The translations under genes and the position numbers were made by a program. The notes under the pieces are model-generated. The model was not told where the DNA came from, ran no database searches, and saw only the letters and a program-made list of their open reading frames with translations. A DNA stretch of 64,000 nt from Rutstroemia sp. NJR-2017a BVV2 (Eukaryota > Ascomycota > Leotiomycetes > Helotiales > Rutstroemiaceae): NCBI GenBank assembly GCA_002946415.1, contig NJPS01000060.1, positions 1 through 64,000 of the forward strand, given 5' to 3'. Below are positions 25,756-36,300 of the stretch, piece after piece (the stretch's first letter is position 1; the number at the start of each line of letters is the position of its first letter).

Positions 25756-28035
25756 TTATGGATAAAGTGGGTTGTGATGCAATTTTATAAGCTTGATGAC
25801 AGATTTGTGCCCGTTCCGTGATGCCCATGACAAGGGCGTCTGTCCACTAGAATCTTTAGAGTGAGGGTCGACACCGTTGAAAGTAAGCAGCAGCTCAACT
25901 ACCGACTCGTGCCCGTTCCGTGCCGCCCACGATAACGGTGTCTGCTTGTACTTGGCATCCTCTGAGTCTGGGTTGATAACATTTACTGTAAGCAAAATCT
26001 TAACTACCGCCTCGTTCCCCTGCTCTGCGGCTAGTAATAGTGGCGTTTTCCCTTCGGAGTCCTTAGCGTCTGGTTCGACTCTATCCACCGCAAGTAGCAG
26101 CTTGACCACCGCTTCGTACCCATGCCATGCTGCCCATGACAGTGGTGTCCGTCCATCTTTAGAATCCTTAGAGTTTAGGTTGACTCGTTTTGTCGCGAGC
26201 AGTAGCTCTACAAGAGCTTTACGGCCCCAGTATGCAGCCCATAAGAGCGGGGTCATTCCAGATTTCAAATCCCTAGAATCCGGATCGACTTGTTCTATCA
26301 CTAATAGCAATTGAACTATTGCTTCGTGACCTCCTATTACTGCCCACGATAATGGAGTAAATCCCTTAGAGTCCTTAGAGTCAGGATGGACTCTGTCAGA
26401 CGCGAGCAGCAGCTTAACTACCGCCTCGCGCCCATTCCCCGCCGCCCACGATAGCGGCGTCCGTCTATAGCTAGAATCCTTGGAATCGGGGTCGACTCGA
26501 TCTGACCCGAGTAATTCCTTGACGACCGCTTCGTGCCCCTGCTCTGCTGCTAATAACAGTGGTGTCTTTCCTTTAGAATTCTTAGAATCAGGTTCGACTC
26601 CGTTCGCTGCAAGTAATAGCTTAACCACCGATTCGTATCCCTTCTGTGATGCCCACGATAACGGCGTCTGGCCTGTAGAATCCTTGGAGTCCGGGTCCAC
26701 TCGGTCTGATGCGAGCAACAACTTGACCACCACCTCGTGCGAGGCCCCTGCCGCCAGTGACAATGGCGTTCGTCCTGTATAGAAAAAAGAATCCCGAAAG
26801 TCTGGGTCGACTTGGTTCGACGAGAGCAGCAACTTAACTACCGCCTCGTGCCCATTCCACGCCGCCCACGATAGTGGTGTCCGTCCATCTTCAGAATCTC
26901 CATATTCAGAATCCTTAGAGTCTGGGTTGACTCTGTCCGACGCGAGCAGTAGTTCAACTACTGCATCGTGTCCGTTACGTGCTGCCCACGATAGCGGCGT
27001 CCGTCTATATCTCGAATCCTTAGAATCTGGGTCGACTCTGACCGATGCGAGTAGTATCTTAACTACTGCAATATGCCCATTCTCCGCTGCCCACGATAGC
27101 GGCGTCTGTCCATATAGAGAATCCTTAGAGTCTGGTTCGACTCGGTCTGACGCGAGCAGTATCTTAACGGCCGCCTCGTGCCCCCCCTCCGCTGCCCATG
27201 ACAATGCCGTTCGTCCATATCTATAATCCTTAGACTCTGGGTCGACTCTATCCGATGCAAGCAGTAGTTCAACTACTGCATCGTGTCCGTTACGTGCTGC
27301 CCAAGACAATGGCGTCTGTCCATATACAGAATCCTTAGTGTCCGGGTCTACTCGATCCGACGCGAGAAGTAGCCTAACCACCATCCTATGCCCGTTCTGC
27401 GATGCTAACAATATCGGCGTCCGTCCTCCAGAATCCTTAGTATCAAGGTGAACCCGACCAGACGCGAGCAGTATCTCAACTACCGATCTGTGTCCACTCT
27501 CAGCTGCCCATGACAGCGGTGTCCGTCTATATCCACAATCCTTGGAGTCTGGATCGACTCGGTCTGATGCGAGCAGAAGCTTAACTACTGCCTCATGCCC
27601 GTTCCGCGATGCCCATGATAGCGACGTTTGTCCATATCCAGGACCTTTGAAATCTGGGTCGGCTGCATCCGCTCCAAGCAGGAGCTTGACTACTGCCTCG
27701 TGGACATTTTCTGCCCACCCCAGCGGCATCTGTCCTCCAGAGTCCTTAGAGTCCGCGTCGACCCCATCTGTTGCAAGCAGCATCTTAACTACCGATTCGT
27801 GGCCATTCCGTGATGCCCATAACAACGAAATCTGGTCTCCAGAATCCCTGATGTTCTGGTCCACTCCTTTCGTTGCAGGCCGCAGTTTGACCATAGCCTC
27901 GTTGTCCATCTCTGCGGCCCATGACAGCGGCATCTGCCCTCTAGTGTCCTTTGAGTGCGGTTCACCTTGCAAGGCATTGGCTGAGTGGCATTGTAGTTCT
28001 GTCATATCTTCGACACTTTTGACTGTAGCCAGCAT
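25756..28035 (-). CDS. Ankyrin-repeat protein, 759 aa
   Basis: A single uninterrupted frame, almost entirely ankyrin repeats of about 34 residues (roughly 20 copies). The consensus has G-TPLSWAA-NGH-AVVKLLLAS followed by D-VDPDSKDS. There is no signal peptide, membrane segment, NACHT, kinase or phosphorylase domain. The N-terminus (MLATVKSVEDMTELQ) runs straight into degenerate repeats. Ankyrin arrays mediate protein-protein recognition; in fungi they form the sensor part of NLR-like proteins whose effector and NACHT domains lie N-terminally. Here those domains are absent, so this is either a stand-alone repeat protein or the C-terminal piece of a former NLR. It is transcribed divergently from the HET gene. 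DNA-level identity between repeats is high, indicating recent duplication or conversion. Confidence 0.85.
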   Translation of the reverse strand: MLATVKSVEDMTELQCHSANALQGEPHSKDTRGQMPLSWAAEMDNEAMVKLRPATKGVDQNIRDSGDQISLLWASRNGHESVVKMLLATDGVDADSKDSGGQMPLGWAENVHEAVVKLLLGADAADPDFKGPGYGQTSLSWASRNGHEAVVKLLLASDRVDPDSKDCGYRRTPLSWAAESGHRSVVEILLASGRVHLDTKDSGGRTPILLASQNGHRMVVRLLLASDRVDPDTKDSVYGQTPLSWAARNGHDAVVELLLASDRVDPESKDYRYGRTALSWAAEGGHEAAVKILLASDRVEPDSKDSLYGQTPLSWAAENGHIAVVKILLASVRVDPDSKDSRYRRTPLSWAARNGHDAVVELLLASDRVNPDSKDSEYGDSEDGRTPLSWAAWNGHEAVVKLLLSSNQVDPDFRDSFFYTGRTPLSLAAGASHEVVVKLLLASDRVDPDSKDSTGQTPLSWASQKGYESVVKLLLAANGVEPDSKNSKGKTPLLLAAEQGHEAVVKELLGSDRVDPDSKDSSYRRTPLSWAAGNGREAVVKLLLASDRVHPDSKDSKGFTPLSWAVIGGHEAIVQLLLVIEQVDPDSRDLKSGMTPLLWAAYWGRKALVELLLATKRVNLNSKDSKDGRTPLSWAAWHGYEAVVKLLLAVDRVEPDAKDSEGKTPLLLAAEQGNEAVVKILLTVNVINPDSEDAKYKQTPLSWAARNGHESVVELLLTFNGVDPHSKDSSGQTPLSWASRNGHKSVIKLIKLHHNPLYP

Positions 28036-28401
28036 AACTTTCTAAATCTTTCAGATTTTGGCGCAATTCTCGAGAAGATCCAATATTGCCAAGCTTTCCG
28101 CGCCTATTGCTGGTCGCCGAAAAGCTACCGAGACTCGCGAGACTAAAGTGTGGTTAGGAAGTACCAACGCACGGGTCATCTCACGCGAACTCATCTTTCC
28201 TCCCATGATTAGCGTGGCGGACGCTGACTGGACGGCCACTATAGCTGAATGCCAATTTAAGTATTAGAAATAGAACATAACGCGATACGCAGGCTGAGTG
28301 ACAAAATCCATACAAGTACTCTACGTCGTCCGAAAAGAAAGACATGCAATGGTCACGTATCAGATTATTCAATGCCTTCAATCCGGCCCTCAGAGTGCAC
28401 A
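28036..28401. promoter_or_regulatory. Shared intergenic region between divergent ankyrin and HET genes
   Basis: About 365 bp separate the two start codons, so the promoters of both genes should lie here. No clear TATA box was seen. Short open frames occur on both strands but look incidental. Confidence 0.35.
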
Positions 28402-30404
28402 ATGTCGTTTGCCTATCACTTATGCGATGTATGTCGGGAAATCTTTCGTGGTGCCATCTGTGAAAGATTTTCAAAAGGCACAATTGGCGGAGGCTACAAA
28501 GATCACCACATCACATTCGACAGCTTCAAAGCCGCTGTAGAGCAGAACTGTATCATATGCATACGTATTTGGAGCCCCAACAAAGAAAACCTGGGGGGTG
28601 CACCAGAGCGTTTTCGCTTAAGATACTGGTTTGTTCACTGGACGGAGGTAAAGCGTCTCACGATACAAACGCATGAGGCGCCATACATGAGGATTGAGCT
28701 AAAGTTTCTGCCTTTGGAAGGTAAGTTTAATGTCCCATACTCAAAACGCATGGAGGGTCTCACCTCATAGCAGGTAATAGAAACTTTCTCTCGCGTACTT
28801 GTCTCTCTTCAAGCACACTCTCGGCTCAAAGTCTAGGACTCGCCTATCGCTGGTTTCTTTCCTGTCGGGCATGTCACCAGTCATGTGGTTGGCTTATCGA
28901 AGAGCCTAAATGGGCTCCAACAAGATTGCTCGACATCGGCAACGTAGGCGACTCCCAATGGAAGCTTCATATATCTGCTGAGGAAGCTCTCAACGCACCG
29001 AATTACATGACGCTGAGTCATTGCTGGGGCTCATCGAATCTTATCAAGTTGACGAGGCTCTCGTTTAGCGACTTCCTCTGTGGCAAGCCTATAACAGAAC
29101 TCCCCACAACATTTAGAGATGCTATTACAGTTGCTCGGCGATTCTCCATTCGATACATCTGGATTGACTCCTTATGCATCATTCAGGACTCCCCGGAAGA
29201 TTGGCGGAAAGAATCCTCCAGAATGCACAAGGTCTACGCACATTCTGTTTGCAACATCGTGGCAGCAGACTCCCGTGGTCCAGAAGACGGGTTATTTCGA
29301 ACACGCGATGCTGCACACGTACAGGTATTTGAGCTGCAACCTGAATGGACAGATTATCCAAAGACTAATTTCATCGTATGGGACGATGGTGCCCTTTCTC
29401 GTGACTTACTTGAATCGCCTTTATACAAGCGTGGGTGGGTCCTTCAAGAGCGCTTTCTGTCCCCGCGACTTCTTCACTTTGGGGAGCAGCAGATCTTCTG
29501 GCGATGCCAGAAACTTAATGCCTCGGAGAACTTCCCACAAGGAATACCTTTGCGGGAATACCATGTAGATTTACAAGAACTGCGCAACATCACTCAGTCG
29601 AGAAGCTTAGCCCAATCTGCCAAAGAATGTATCATGCCACAGAGTGCCTTCGAGCTATGGATCAAGATTCTGTCCATTTACACAGATTGCGTACTCACTT
29701 ACTCAGATGACAAACTCGTCGCTCTATCAGGTCTTGCACACCTCTTCCAAGACAGGACTGGTGATAAGTATCTCGCCGGGTTGTGGCGCTCTCGCTTTTG
29801 TGAGCTGCTCTGCTGGAAAGTCCTCTATACGCCGCACGGATTCAGGCCGAAATATCGTGCCCCATCCTGGTCGTGGGCATCTATCGATGGACGGATTGGA
29901 TATCCCAACGTAAAAGGGAAGCACCTGGCGATAGTTACTGATGTACATATAGCGCCGGTGGCCGACGATATTGCCGGCCAAGTCGCGGGAGGCTATGCTA
30001 TCGCAAGAGGTCTGATATTCCAGGCCAGACTACAAAATATGAATGACAGTCACCTCGACATACAGATAGGGTCTACTCGGGAGAGGATGGGATACGCCCC
30101 GAAGGCTGTCGGGCCACACCTCTTTGCCGACTTGGGCTCGGGTGCTTTCAAGGAGGGGATGATCGTGTACCTTCTACCTTTGATATGCTCGGTCGAGGAC
30201 GTCTTCGATGATGGCAATAATGCCGCCGTCCGTGGGCTTATGCTGCAGCAAGTGTCCGAGACTGGGGACACATACAGTCGATTTGGGTTTTTTGATTTCA
30301 CTGACACGTCTAAGTGCGAGATGATGGGGATTAGTATCAACGAGAAGTACAACGAAGTTGTACTATTGCGGATCCCTGAACCGAGGACGGTTAAGATTAT
30401 TTAA
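28402..30404 (+). CDS. HET-domain (heterokaryon incompatibility) protein, about 650 aa
   Basis: Two exons, 28402-28720 and 28771-30404. The intron opens with GTAAGT and ends at TAG (28770); the CAG three bases later also fits. I chose the ATG at 28402 for its CACAATG context; an in-frame ATG at 28372 would add ten residues. The N-terminus has a Cys-rich LCDVC...CIIC segment. The HET domain starts near residue 184 with YMTLSHCWGSS, then ELPTTFRDAI, RYIWIDSLCIIQD and SRMHKVYAHSVC, the three classical HET blocks. The C-terminal part has the usual YRAPSWSWASIDG motif. HET proteins trigger cell death in allorecognition, often with NLR partners; the adjacent ankyrin gene fits such a locus. The frame is intact. 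Confidence 0.9.
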
Positions 30405-30731
30405 GTGCTTCCGCCTTGGATTTAGGGCCATATGAATGAATGATTTCCTGTTCAACCAGTATGCAGGGATCCAAGAAGCGTACTTGTGACTTGATGTTTT
30501 TCGGTATATTTTGTTGATACGGATTGAACAGTCATTTTGTTGTGGGTCCATGTCTTCAACTTACCCAGCAAGCGGACTCCTAAATTGGATGCGTACCGGA
30601 AATATGTTTTAGAATAGGATATTTGAGAACCGAACTGGATTGATTGATTATATAATAGGTATTGTCACACTCAGAACAATCTAGAGGTTGTGGTAAGTTA
30701 GATGTGTTCCGGTCCACAGGCCAACATTTCG

Positions 30732-30859
30732 ATTGACGAATGGACTACATCCATTGCCCAATCAACGTAGTTTCTAGCTTGACTAGTCTATTAACCAATA
30801 GATATAGTTGATATATAAATACAAGGTTATTCGCCAATAGACTATATCCATTCGTTAAT
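30732..30859. repeat. MITE-like imperfect inverted repeat
   Basis: The left arm 30732-30756 and right arm 30835-30859 are imperfect reverse complements over 25 bp (about 18 matches, best in the outer 13). A related CCAATAGAYATA-type motif recurs inside as a direct repeat. The loop is about 78 bp. It sits between the HET 3' end and an AT-rich island. Target-site duplications were not resolved. The rest of 30405-30731 shows no gene. Confidence 0.35.
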
Positions 30860-30869
30860 GCTCTAAAGT

Positions 30870-31560
30870 AAGTAGTCTCCATTATATAAATATATACTTT
30901 ATATAGTTAATAAACTTTTTTTCTTCTATATTATACTTTTCAAATATTATAATCTTATTAATATTTTTCCAGATTATTAATAACTTCTCTAAAGAAGTTA
31001 AATATAAGTTTATAAATATAATTCAAAATAATAAATATAAATACAAAATCAATTTTCTTTTTATAAATAGAATAAAATATAACTCTATTTATAAAATATT
31101 AAGTTAAGTTAATTATAATCTCAAGTTTTTTATTAAAGATAAATATATCTTTATTAATAATTATTTTTATTATAAATCAGAAAATAAATAATCTTAATCT
31201 CGATATATTATATTTCAAAATAAAGTATTTAAATTAATCAAAAATAAATATCTTTGATTATATTATATTAGAAGAAATAAATTATATTATAATATTAAGA
31301 AGAAAGAATATATTTAGATTATATAATATTACCGATATTATATATTTAATTATATAAATCAAAATAAATATTTTCTTTAATTTATTTAGATTTCTAAAAT
31401 ATATAAATATATATAAATAGATTTTATTAATATAAAATATATCTTTAATAAAGATATATTTGGAGTTATTATATAGAGAATTATTATAATAAATTTATAC
31501 AACTTTATATTTTAGAAAGTAAATATATAAAGAATATTACTAATTATTTAATTCTCTTTA
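30870..31560. repeat. Small AT-rich RIP-like island
   Basis: An abrupt 0.7 kb AT-rich block with the same look as the large compartment (TA-rich, no frames), bounded sharply by balanced sequence at about 31,565. It is probably a degraded transposon relic; no family is identified. Positions 31561-31912 after it are gene-free 3' flank of the next gene. Confidence 0.55.
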
Positions 31561-31912
31561 TTAAAAGTTGCTATATACAGAGTAATCGTTCGTAATCGTT
31601 GAGGAGTCGATTCCGAGAGAAGTGGGAATGGCTTCAATTTGAGCTCGTAAGCTCAGAGGACTTAGTGCATTGTGTGATGGCCTGTAGAAGGGGTTAAACA
31701 CTGACACTCAGGCGCTGGTCTGCTTGAAAGGAATCACCTCTCTTGCTTGAAGGCTGCAACCTCGTGATAATCATGCTCGCTGCCAGCCAGTACTGAATAC
31801 AATATTACGGGCATACCAGCCCGGGGAGACTGTACAAATTTGATCCTAACGTACAACGGCGCTCCAAACATAATTATCTCTCCAGTGGAGTCAATTATAA
31901 TTGTAAGTTACT

Positions 31913-33080
31913 TTAAACAAACTGCAAACACCCGTTATTGTTCCCAATTCTCTCATCCAAGTTCAGAGTCCTTGTGTGCCATGATGGAGCAAGCTCAGCC
32001 TCAAGTTCTTGTCCGTCGCGCCTCAGTCTCACATTCCTCGCCGACGCACCGAAGTTACCGCCGCCACTGCTGCCGCCGCCAGGCACTTGCAAGTTCTGGC
32101 CGGGCCAGATCTGGTCGGGGTTGGTGATGTTGTTATGCCTAGCAAGTTCCTCGTATGAGCAGTGTGAGAAGCGGCCGGCGATGGCCCGGAGTGTGTCGCC
32201 CTGTTGGACGGTGTATGTCGAGGCGCCGTTGCTGCTGCCGGAAGACCAGCGGAAGCTGCCGTTGTCGTTCTCGATGATTCGGTTCAGGCTGATGGTGCTT
32301 GACTGGTAGGAGCCATCCGTGCGGCGGCACTGAGCGTGCAGATTGTAGTCACCGTTTGCGTCCAGGCGAATGTCGTTGGACGAAGTGGTGAAGTTGCCAC
32401 CGAAGTCGCCTCGCGAACGCTCGTCACCGCTGTTACGGCGTTGCTGTTGCTGAGGTGGTGGGCCGCCGTGGTGCTGCTGGTTGTACTTCTCGCGTTTCTG
32501 TCGCTCCTCCTCCTCTTTCTCCCACTTCTTCTTCTCGTCATGCTCATCCTTCCAGTCACCTACTGCGTCTTGAGCCTTGTGCCCTGCAAAGGCGCCGGTT
32601 AAGGCGCCGATGATGGTGCCTGCGGTGCCATGGCCTGCTTGACCGCCTAGCTTGTGTCCACCGAAAGCACCGGCTGCACCTCCGGCGATGCCGCCCATGA
32701 TACCGCGGTCACCCTCTGGATCGCCCTCACCGTTGTACTGGTTCTGGTAGCCTTGATTGTGCGAGTTGCGTCCTGAGTTGGACGAGTGCGCCGCTGTACT
32801 AGGGAACTTGAATTTGTTAGTCTGGGCGGCAAAAACCGAAAAACTAACTTGCCTGCTGGTACTGAGAAGGCTCCTGGCCATAGCCTCCCTGGCCGCCGCC
32901 ATACTGCTGCTGCTGGCCATTGTACTGCTGCTGTTGGCCATAGTCGTTATTCTGACCTTGGTTGTAGAAATCACTAGCCTCGCCATGGTGCTGTTGCTGC
33001 TGACCGTAACCACCGCCGTTGTTGTAGCTGTCCTGGCCGTAGCCGCCTTGCTGGCCGTATCCTCCTTGGTTGTAAGACAT
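31913..33080 (-). CDS. CVNH-LysM protein with Gln/Gly/Tyr-rich N-terminus, 370 aa
   Basis: Two exons on minus: 33080-32849 and 32793-31913, with a 55 bp GTTAGT...TACAG intron that keeps frame. A GCAAGT donor four bases upstream would give an impossibly short in-frame intron. Residues 1-77 are a low-complexity GYGQQ-type region. Around 100-150 lies a glycine-zipper-like segment (GGIAGGAAGAFGGHK). A charged KKKWEKEEEERQKRE linker follows. Residues 211-260 and 324-370 are the two halves of a cyanovirin-N (CVNH) fold, split by a LysM domain at about 269-315 (YTVQQGDTLRAIA...IWPGQNL). The LysM-in-CVNH layout is known for type III fungal CVNH lectins, which bind mannose- and GlcNAc-type glycans. 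No signal peptide is visible. The role could be wall- or glycan-related; this is inferred. Confidence 0.9.
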
Positions 33081-33160
33081 GTCGATAGCTGAAGAGTTAT
33101 GAAGGTGTTAAGGATGTGTGATTTGTAAAACCGTAGCGTATCCTTCCTCGTGGAGCCATC

Positions 33161-33172
33161 TCTTTATATACT
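33161..33172 (-). promoter_or_regulatory. Candidate TATA box of the CVNH-LysM gene
   Basis: TATATAAAG on the minus strand about 85 bp upstream of the ATG at 33080, a plausible core-promoter position. The sequence further upstream (33173-33580) has no gene. Confidence 0.45.
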
Positions 33173-33579
33173 GCCCCTCGGCCTCTCTGTGGGGTCATCG
33201 TACAGTGCCATCATGTATGAGCTGTCTGGAACAAGCCGACACCGCCAGTTTCCGCGTAGCGACTTTGTGGGGTTGTGCTACGGTCTATCGTCATAGAAAT
33301 CCAGCTCGCCACAGCATAGGCCAATAGGGCAGACAATTTGAGACTTAAGGTTGCGTTATGGAAGAGCCGGCGTGAAGTATAGTCGAGATAGAGCCACGTA
33401 GCGGGCCGTATAGGTCCGTATAGCCGTGAACTCATAATACATGAAAATAAAGAATCCTCACCAAAATCAAGATATCTGATTTGAGATCTTTTTGTATATT
33501 TGTAATTACTTCAATACAATTTTGATAAAGGATTGATATTTAATTTCTAAATTTCAAAAATATTAAATAATTAACTGAA

Positions 33580-33830
33580 TCAATCTAAGTAAAGTTTACC
33601 ACTCCATATTCCCCACTTCACAAGACGCGACTTATTGCTAGGTGTACTATCAATTAGTGCCACGAAGCGTAACGACATGTATGATTCAGGCCCTATTATC
33701 GACAAGGAAAATTTGTTTGAGTCAGGTAATTCTATAACTTGCGTGCCATTAATGATTACCGTCACTCCTGAGTTAGACTCTTTCAGGAGCCTAGCTTATG
33801 ATCGGGGATTTGCCCTGGAAGATCTGCATG
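33580..33830 (-). pseudogene. Short coding-like remnant, unknown
   Basis: A minus-strand frame with fairly normal composition contains GVTVIINGTQVIELPD and ends at a stop at 33580. Its upstream extension is closed by a stop near 33812. There is no start codon with good context and no recognised family. It may be a remnant exon or chance. Confidence 0.2.
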
Positions 33831-33902
33831 TTTGTTAATGACAATGGAGTGGGACGTGATTGTCACGTTGAGGCGATACCTTGCCGGCCCCTTTGACTTC
33901 TA

Positions 33903-34200
33903 CTAATCATTGCTGCAGACTCTTTGGATGAAATACTGTATGATCAGTGTGTCGCAGGTCTTTCTTTGGTCGAAAGTAGATTTACAGACGTCACATACTG
34001 CTTCGATATTGTCCAAATCAGTTTTACGAACTAGGCAGCGGTTATCTCGGGCTTGCTGTGCTTCATCACCAACAATGCACGTTTTCTTGGTAGCTTTCTC
34101 GGATTCAGCACGCATTTGGACGGTAGCCATATGCCGTGTTAGCTTTACACTGGGTTCCTATGTCAAATTATTTTTGGCATTTGTAGCATTGCTTTGATTG
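33903..34200 (-). pseudogene. Degraded small zinc-finger-like protein
   Basis: A minus-strand frame that would read NNLT-stop-EPSVKLTRHM and then continues for 75 codons with QMRAESEKATKK and a CDVCKSTF motif. The stop is TAG at 34160-34158, one transition from CAG (Gln). The C-x2-C followed by a hydrophobic/charged tail is reminiscent of small fungal and plant C2H2-type proteins of the At2g23090 kind, but the expected downstream His pair is not present. It looks like a mutated copy rather than a functional gene. A start at the internal ATG 34130 (75 aa) cannot be excluded. Confidence 0.3.
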
Positions 34201-34840
34201 AGTTATTCGACAGACATGCCACCACATAACGCCCATGATTTGCTCCCCAAGTCCAAGCTATCTTGCATCATGCCTTATATGCTCTTCTTTGCTTGCTATG
34301 ATACATTAAAAGAGCAGCTACCGTCAAGAAGGCTTCGGCCTCGATAGTAATAAGACTAATAAGAAGTAATGGAGGAAACGGTAGAAGTCAAACATATGTG
34401 TCTCTTTGTCTGGCAGTGTGTGTTTGCGGCAAGCCTGCAACTAGATCCCAAAAAACCTCTCCCCTTCAATCCTTTTACACCTCTCTCTAACCTCCCGGAA
34501 GAGACTTTTTGCTAGGGTAGACATTCGAACCATTTTCTTTTCCGAATCTGAATCCGGCGACTGGTCTTTGACCGATAATTCCAACTCGAATTCCAAGTAT
34601 GCCGTTTTGGGAAGTTGGCAAATTCCCGTTGTTCTTTGTCTCGTTCAACTGCAAAACAACCAGAAATCATGCCTTCGAACTAAGTATGATGGATTATGAT
34701 TAGCTATCCAGTTTAAGTATTAGGATAAATCAAGGCTCATCAACTGCATAGGCTGTGCTCACTCCAAGACGTAGTGTACCAGCCAAAATATCAGTGTATC
34801 GGAATATCAACCGCATGGAAGTGGGATAGGAGGTAACAAG
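34201..34840. other. Gene-free stretch
   Basis: No supported gene. It contains the probable promoter of the gene starting at 34841; no TATA or repeated element was recognised. Confidence 0.4.
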
Positions 34841-36187
34841 ATGAGAGAAAGCTCGCGGGACAGCATGGCAGAAGATCAAGACCCATTACTTATTCGGAAG
34901 CAAGAACGTCATGGTTTCACGCTCCAACTTGTAGTTGGAAAGACCGTGGAGTATCCTTCGGCCGGACTTGTCGTTGCCACTGACAAAAAGTTTCGAAGTG
35001 ATACTATGGGATTACAGACAGCAAACAACGTTCCGCAGTGGCAGGAAGAAGAAGTTGGCTTCCCATCAAGGAAAGAGTTGAGGGATAAATTTTCAGGTCG
35101 TCTATTTGACGATGACCATGCTCTGTCTTTCACGAGTAAGCTTCTGTAACACCCTTACCTTACTTTAATTCTCACATCTACAGCAAATCAGGATGTAGGA
35201 GACGAGAAGGTCAGGCTTATCCTGATAAATATGGCTGATATAAACGTCGTGGATGACGACGACGACGTCCTGGCCCAACGTCGCGAGGGGTTCCGCAGAT
35301 CAATTGTTGCTTGCCTGGAAGTCGCCAACAGGGGACGCTGTGCGTCGATTGCTCTGCCTGTATTCGGCGGCCCTCCCATGTCCTACCATCTGCGAGACGA
35401 CGAAGATCACAGCATATATCAAGATCTGATAAATAGTATCTGGAACTATTTCCTACCGGCGCAGATGCCCGGGGAAGGCATGGGTGAAGCCATACTACGG
35501 GGTGCTAGGCGAAGAGGTAATGTTAAAGTTGTCAATATAATTGTCGAAAAAATTGTGGATGCTCTGGATGTTGATAACGAGTTGAGGACTACGGAGTTTT
35601 TGGAACGTTTTGCTCGGCTTGTAGAAATATGGGAGTACGTCAAAGATGTTGCCGTTGTTCCAACAAAAAACCGATACTAACCGGAATCTAGTAATATGTT
35701 TCCTGATACAGGACCACAAGGGCCGCCTGGGCTGGACGGGAGAGACGGGAGAAATGGAAAAGATGGCAGAGACGGGAGAGACGGCAGAGACATTGATGTT
35801 GAAAGGGATCAGGGACATGGAAGGCAAGGAGCTTTGGCCCAACAGCGGTCAGCTGCAGAAGAAGACAATTATGAAGGGGGGAACATTCCTATCAACGAGA
35901 AGTCTCGAAGAAGTAAAAGGTCTCGACCAGTTCAACACACTGCCCAAAGCAAAAGAGTGAAAGGACCAGATGGTAAAAAACCGGTCCAAGAAGCCGAAAG
36001 TGGACCCGCTCCCAAAGAACGAGCACAAAGATGTGGAAGAGGTGGATCTGCCCCAGCGGGCCGAGGAGATACGGGTGCCACCGGTAATATCGATTACTGT
36101 ACGGGTACTACGGCGAAGGGTGATGCCTGTAAGAATAAAGTGATCCCTGGAGAGGAGCGTTGTCGCTTCCATCCCATAAAGAAATAG
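34841..36187 (+). CDS. Protein with collagen-like repeats and C-terminal Cys/His motif, 413 aa
   Basis: Three exons: 34841-35135, 35184-35634, 35692-36187. Introns are GTAAGC...CTACAG (48 bp) and GTACGT...CTAG (57 bp, with a CTAAC branch point), and both keep phase. Residues 1-250 form an acidic, probably globular region; VEYPSAGLVVATD and RCASIALPVFGGPP recall macrodomain strands, but this is only a resemblance. Residues about 254-280 are nine consecutive G-x-y triplets (GPQGPPGLDGRDGRNGKDGR...). A basic Lys/Arg/Pro linker follows, then another short Gly-rich stretch. The C-terminus has Cys385, Cys395, Cys406 and His409 in a CTGTTAKGDACKNK...CRFH pattern, seen as a small terminal metal-binding-type motif in fungal proteins. 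No signal peptide is visible, so a secreted collagen is unlikely. The function is unknown. Confidence 0.7.
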
Positions 36188-36300
36188 TTTGACGATTTTT
36201 GTTGAACATACTCCAGCTGCCTTGAAGGCTCTGAGGTGGCCTTCAAGTTATATCTGCGAGCACTAGGAGATGAAGATGAGCATAGAAATGGAGGAATAGT

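Noticed and set aside
25877..27226. Plus-strand open frames of 99-145 codons opposite the ankyrin gene
   Set aside because: They repeat with the period of the ankyrin units (Ser/Thr/Ala-rich mirror text) and are antisense shadows.
25756..28035. Roughly 100 bp periodic repeats considered as a CRISPR or satellite array
   Set aside because: The repeats are in frame and encode ankyrin units; there is no spacer structure.
34909..35133. Minus-strand 74-codon frame over the collagen-like gene
   Set aside because: Overlaps exon 1 of a gene with three phase-consistent exons; treated as a shadow.
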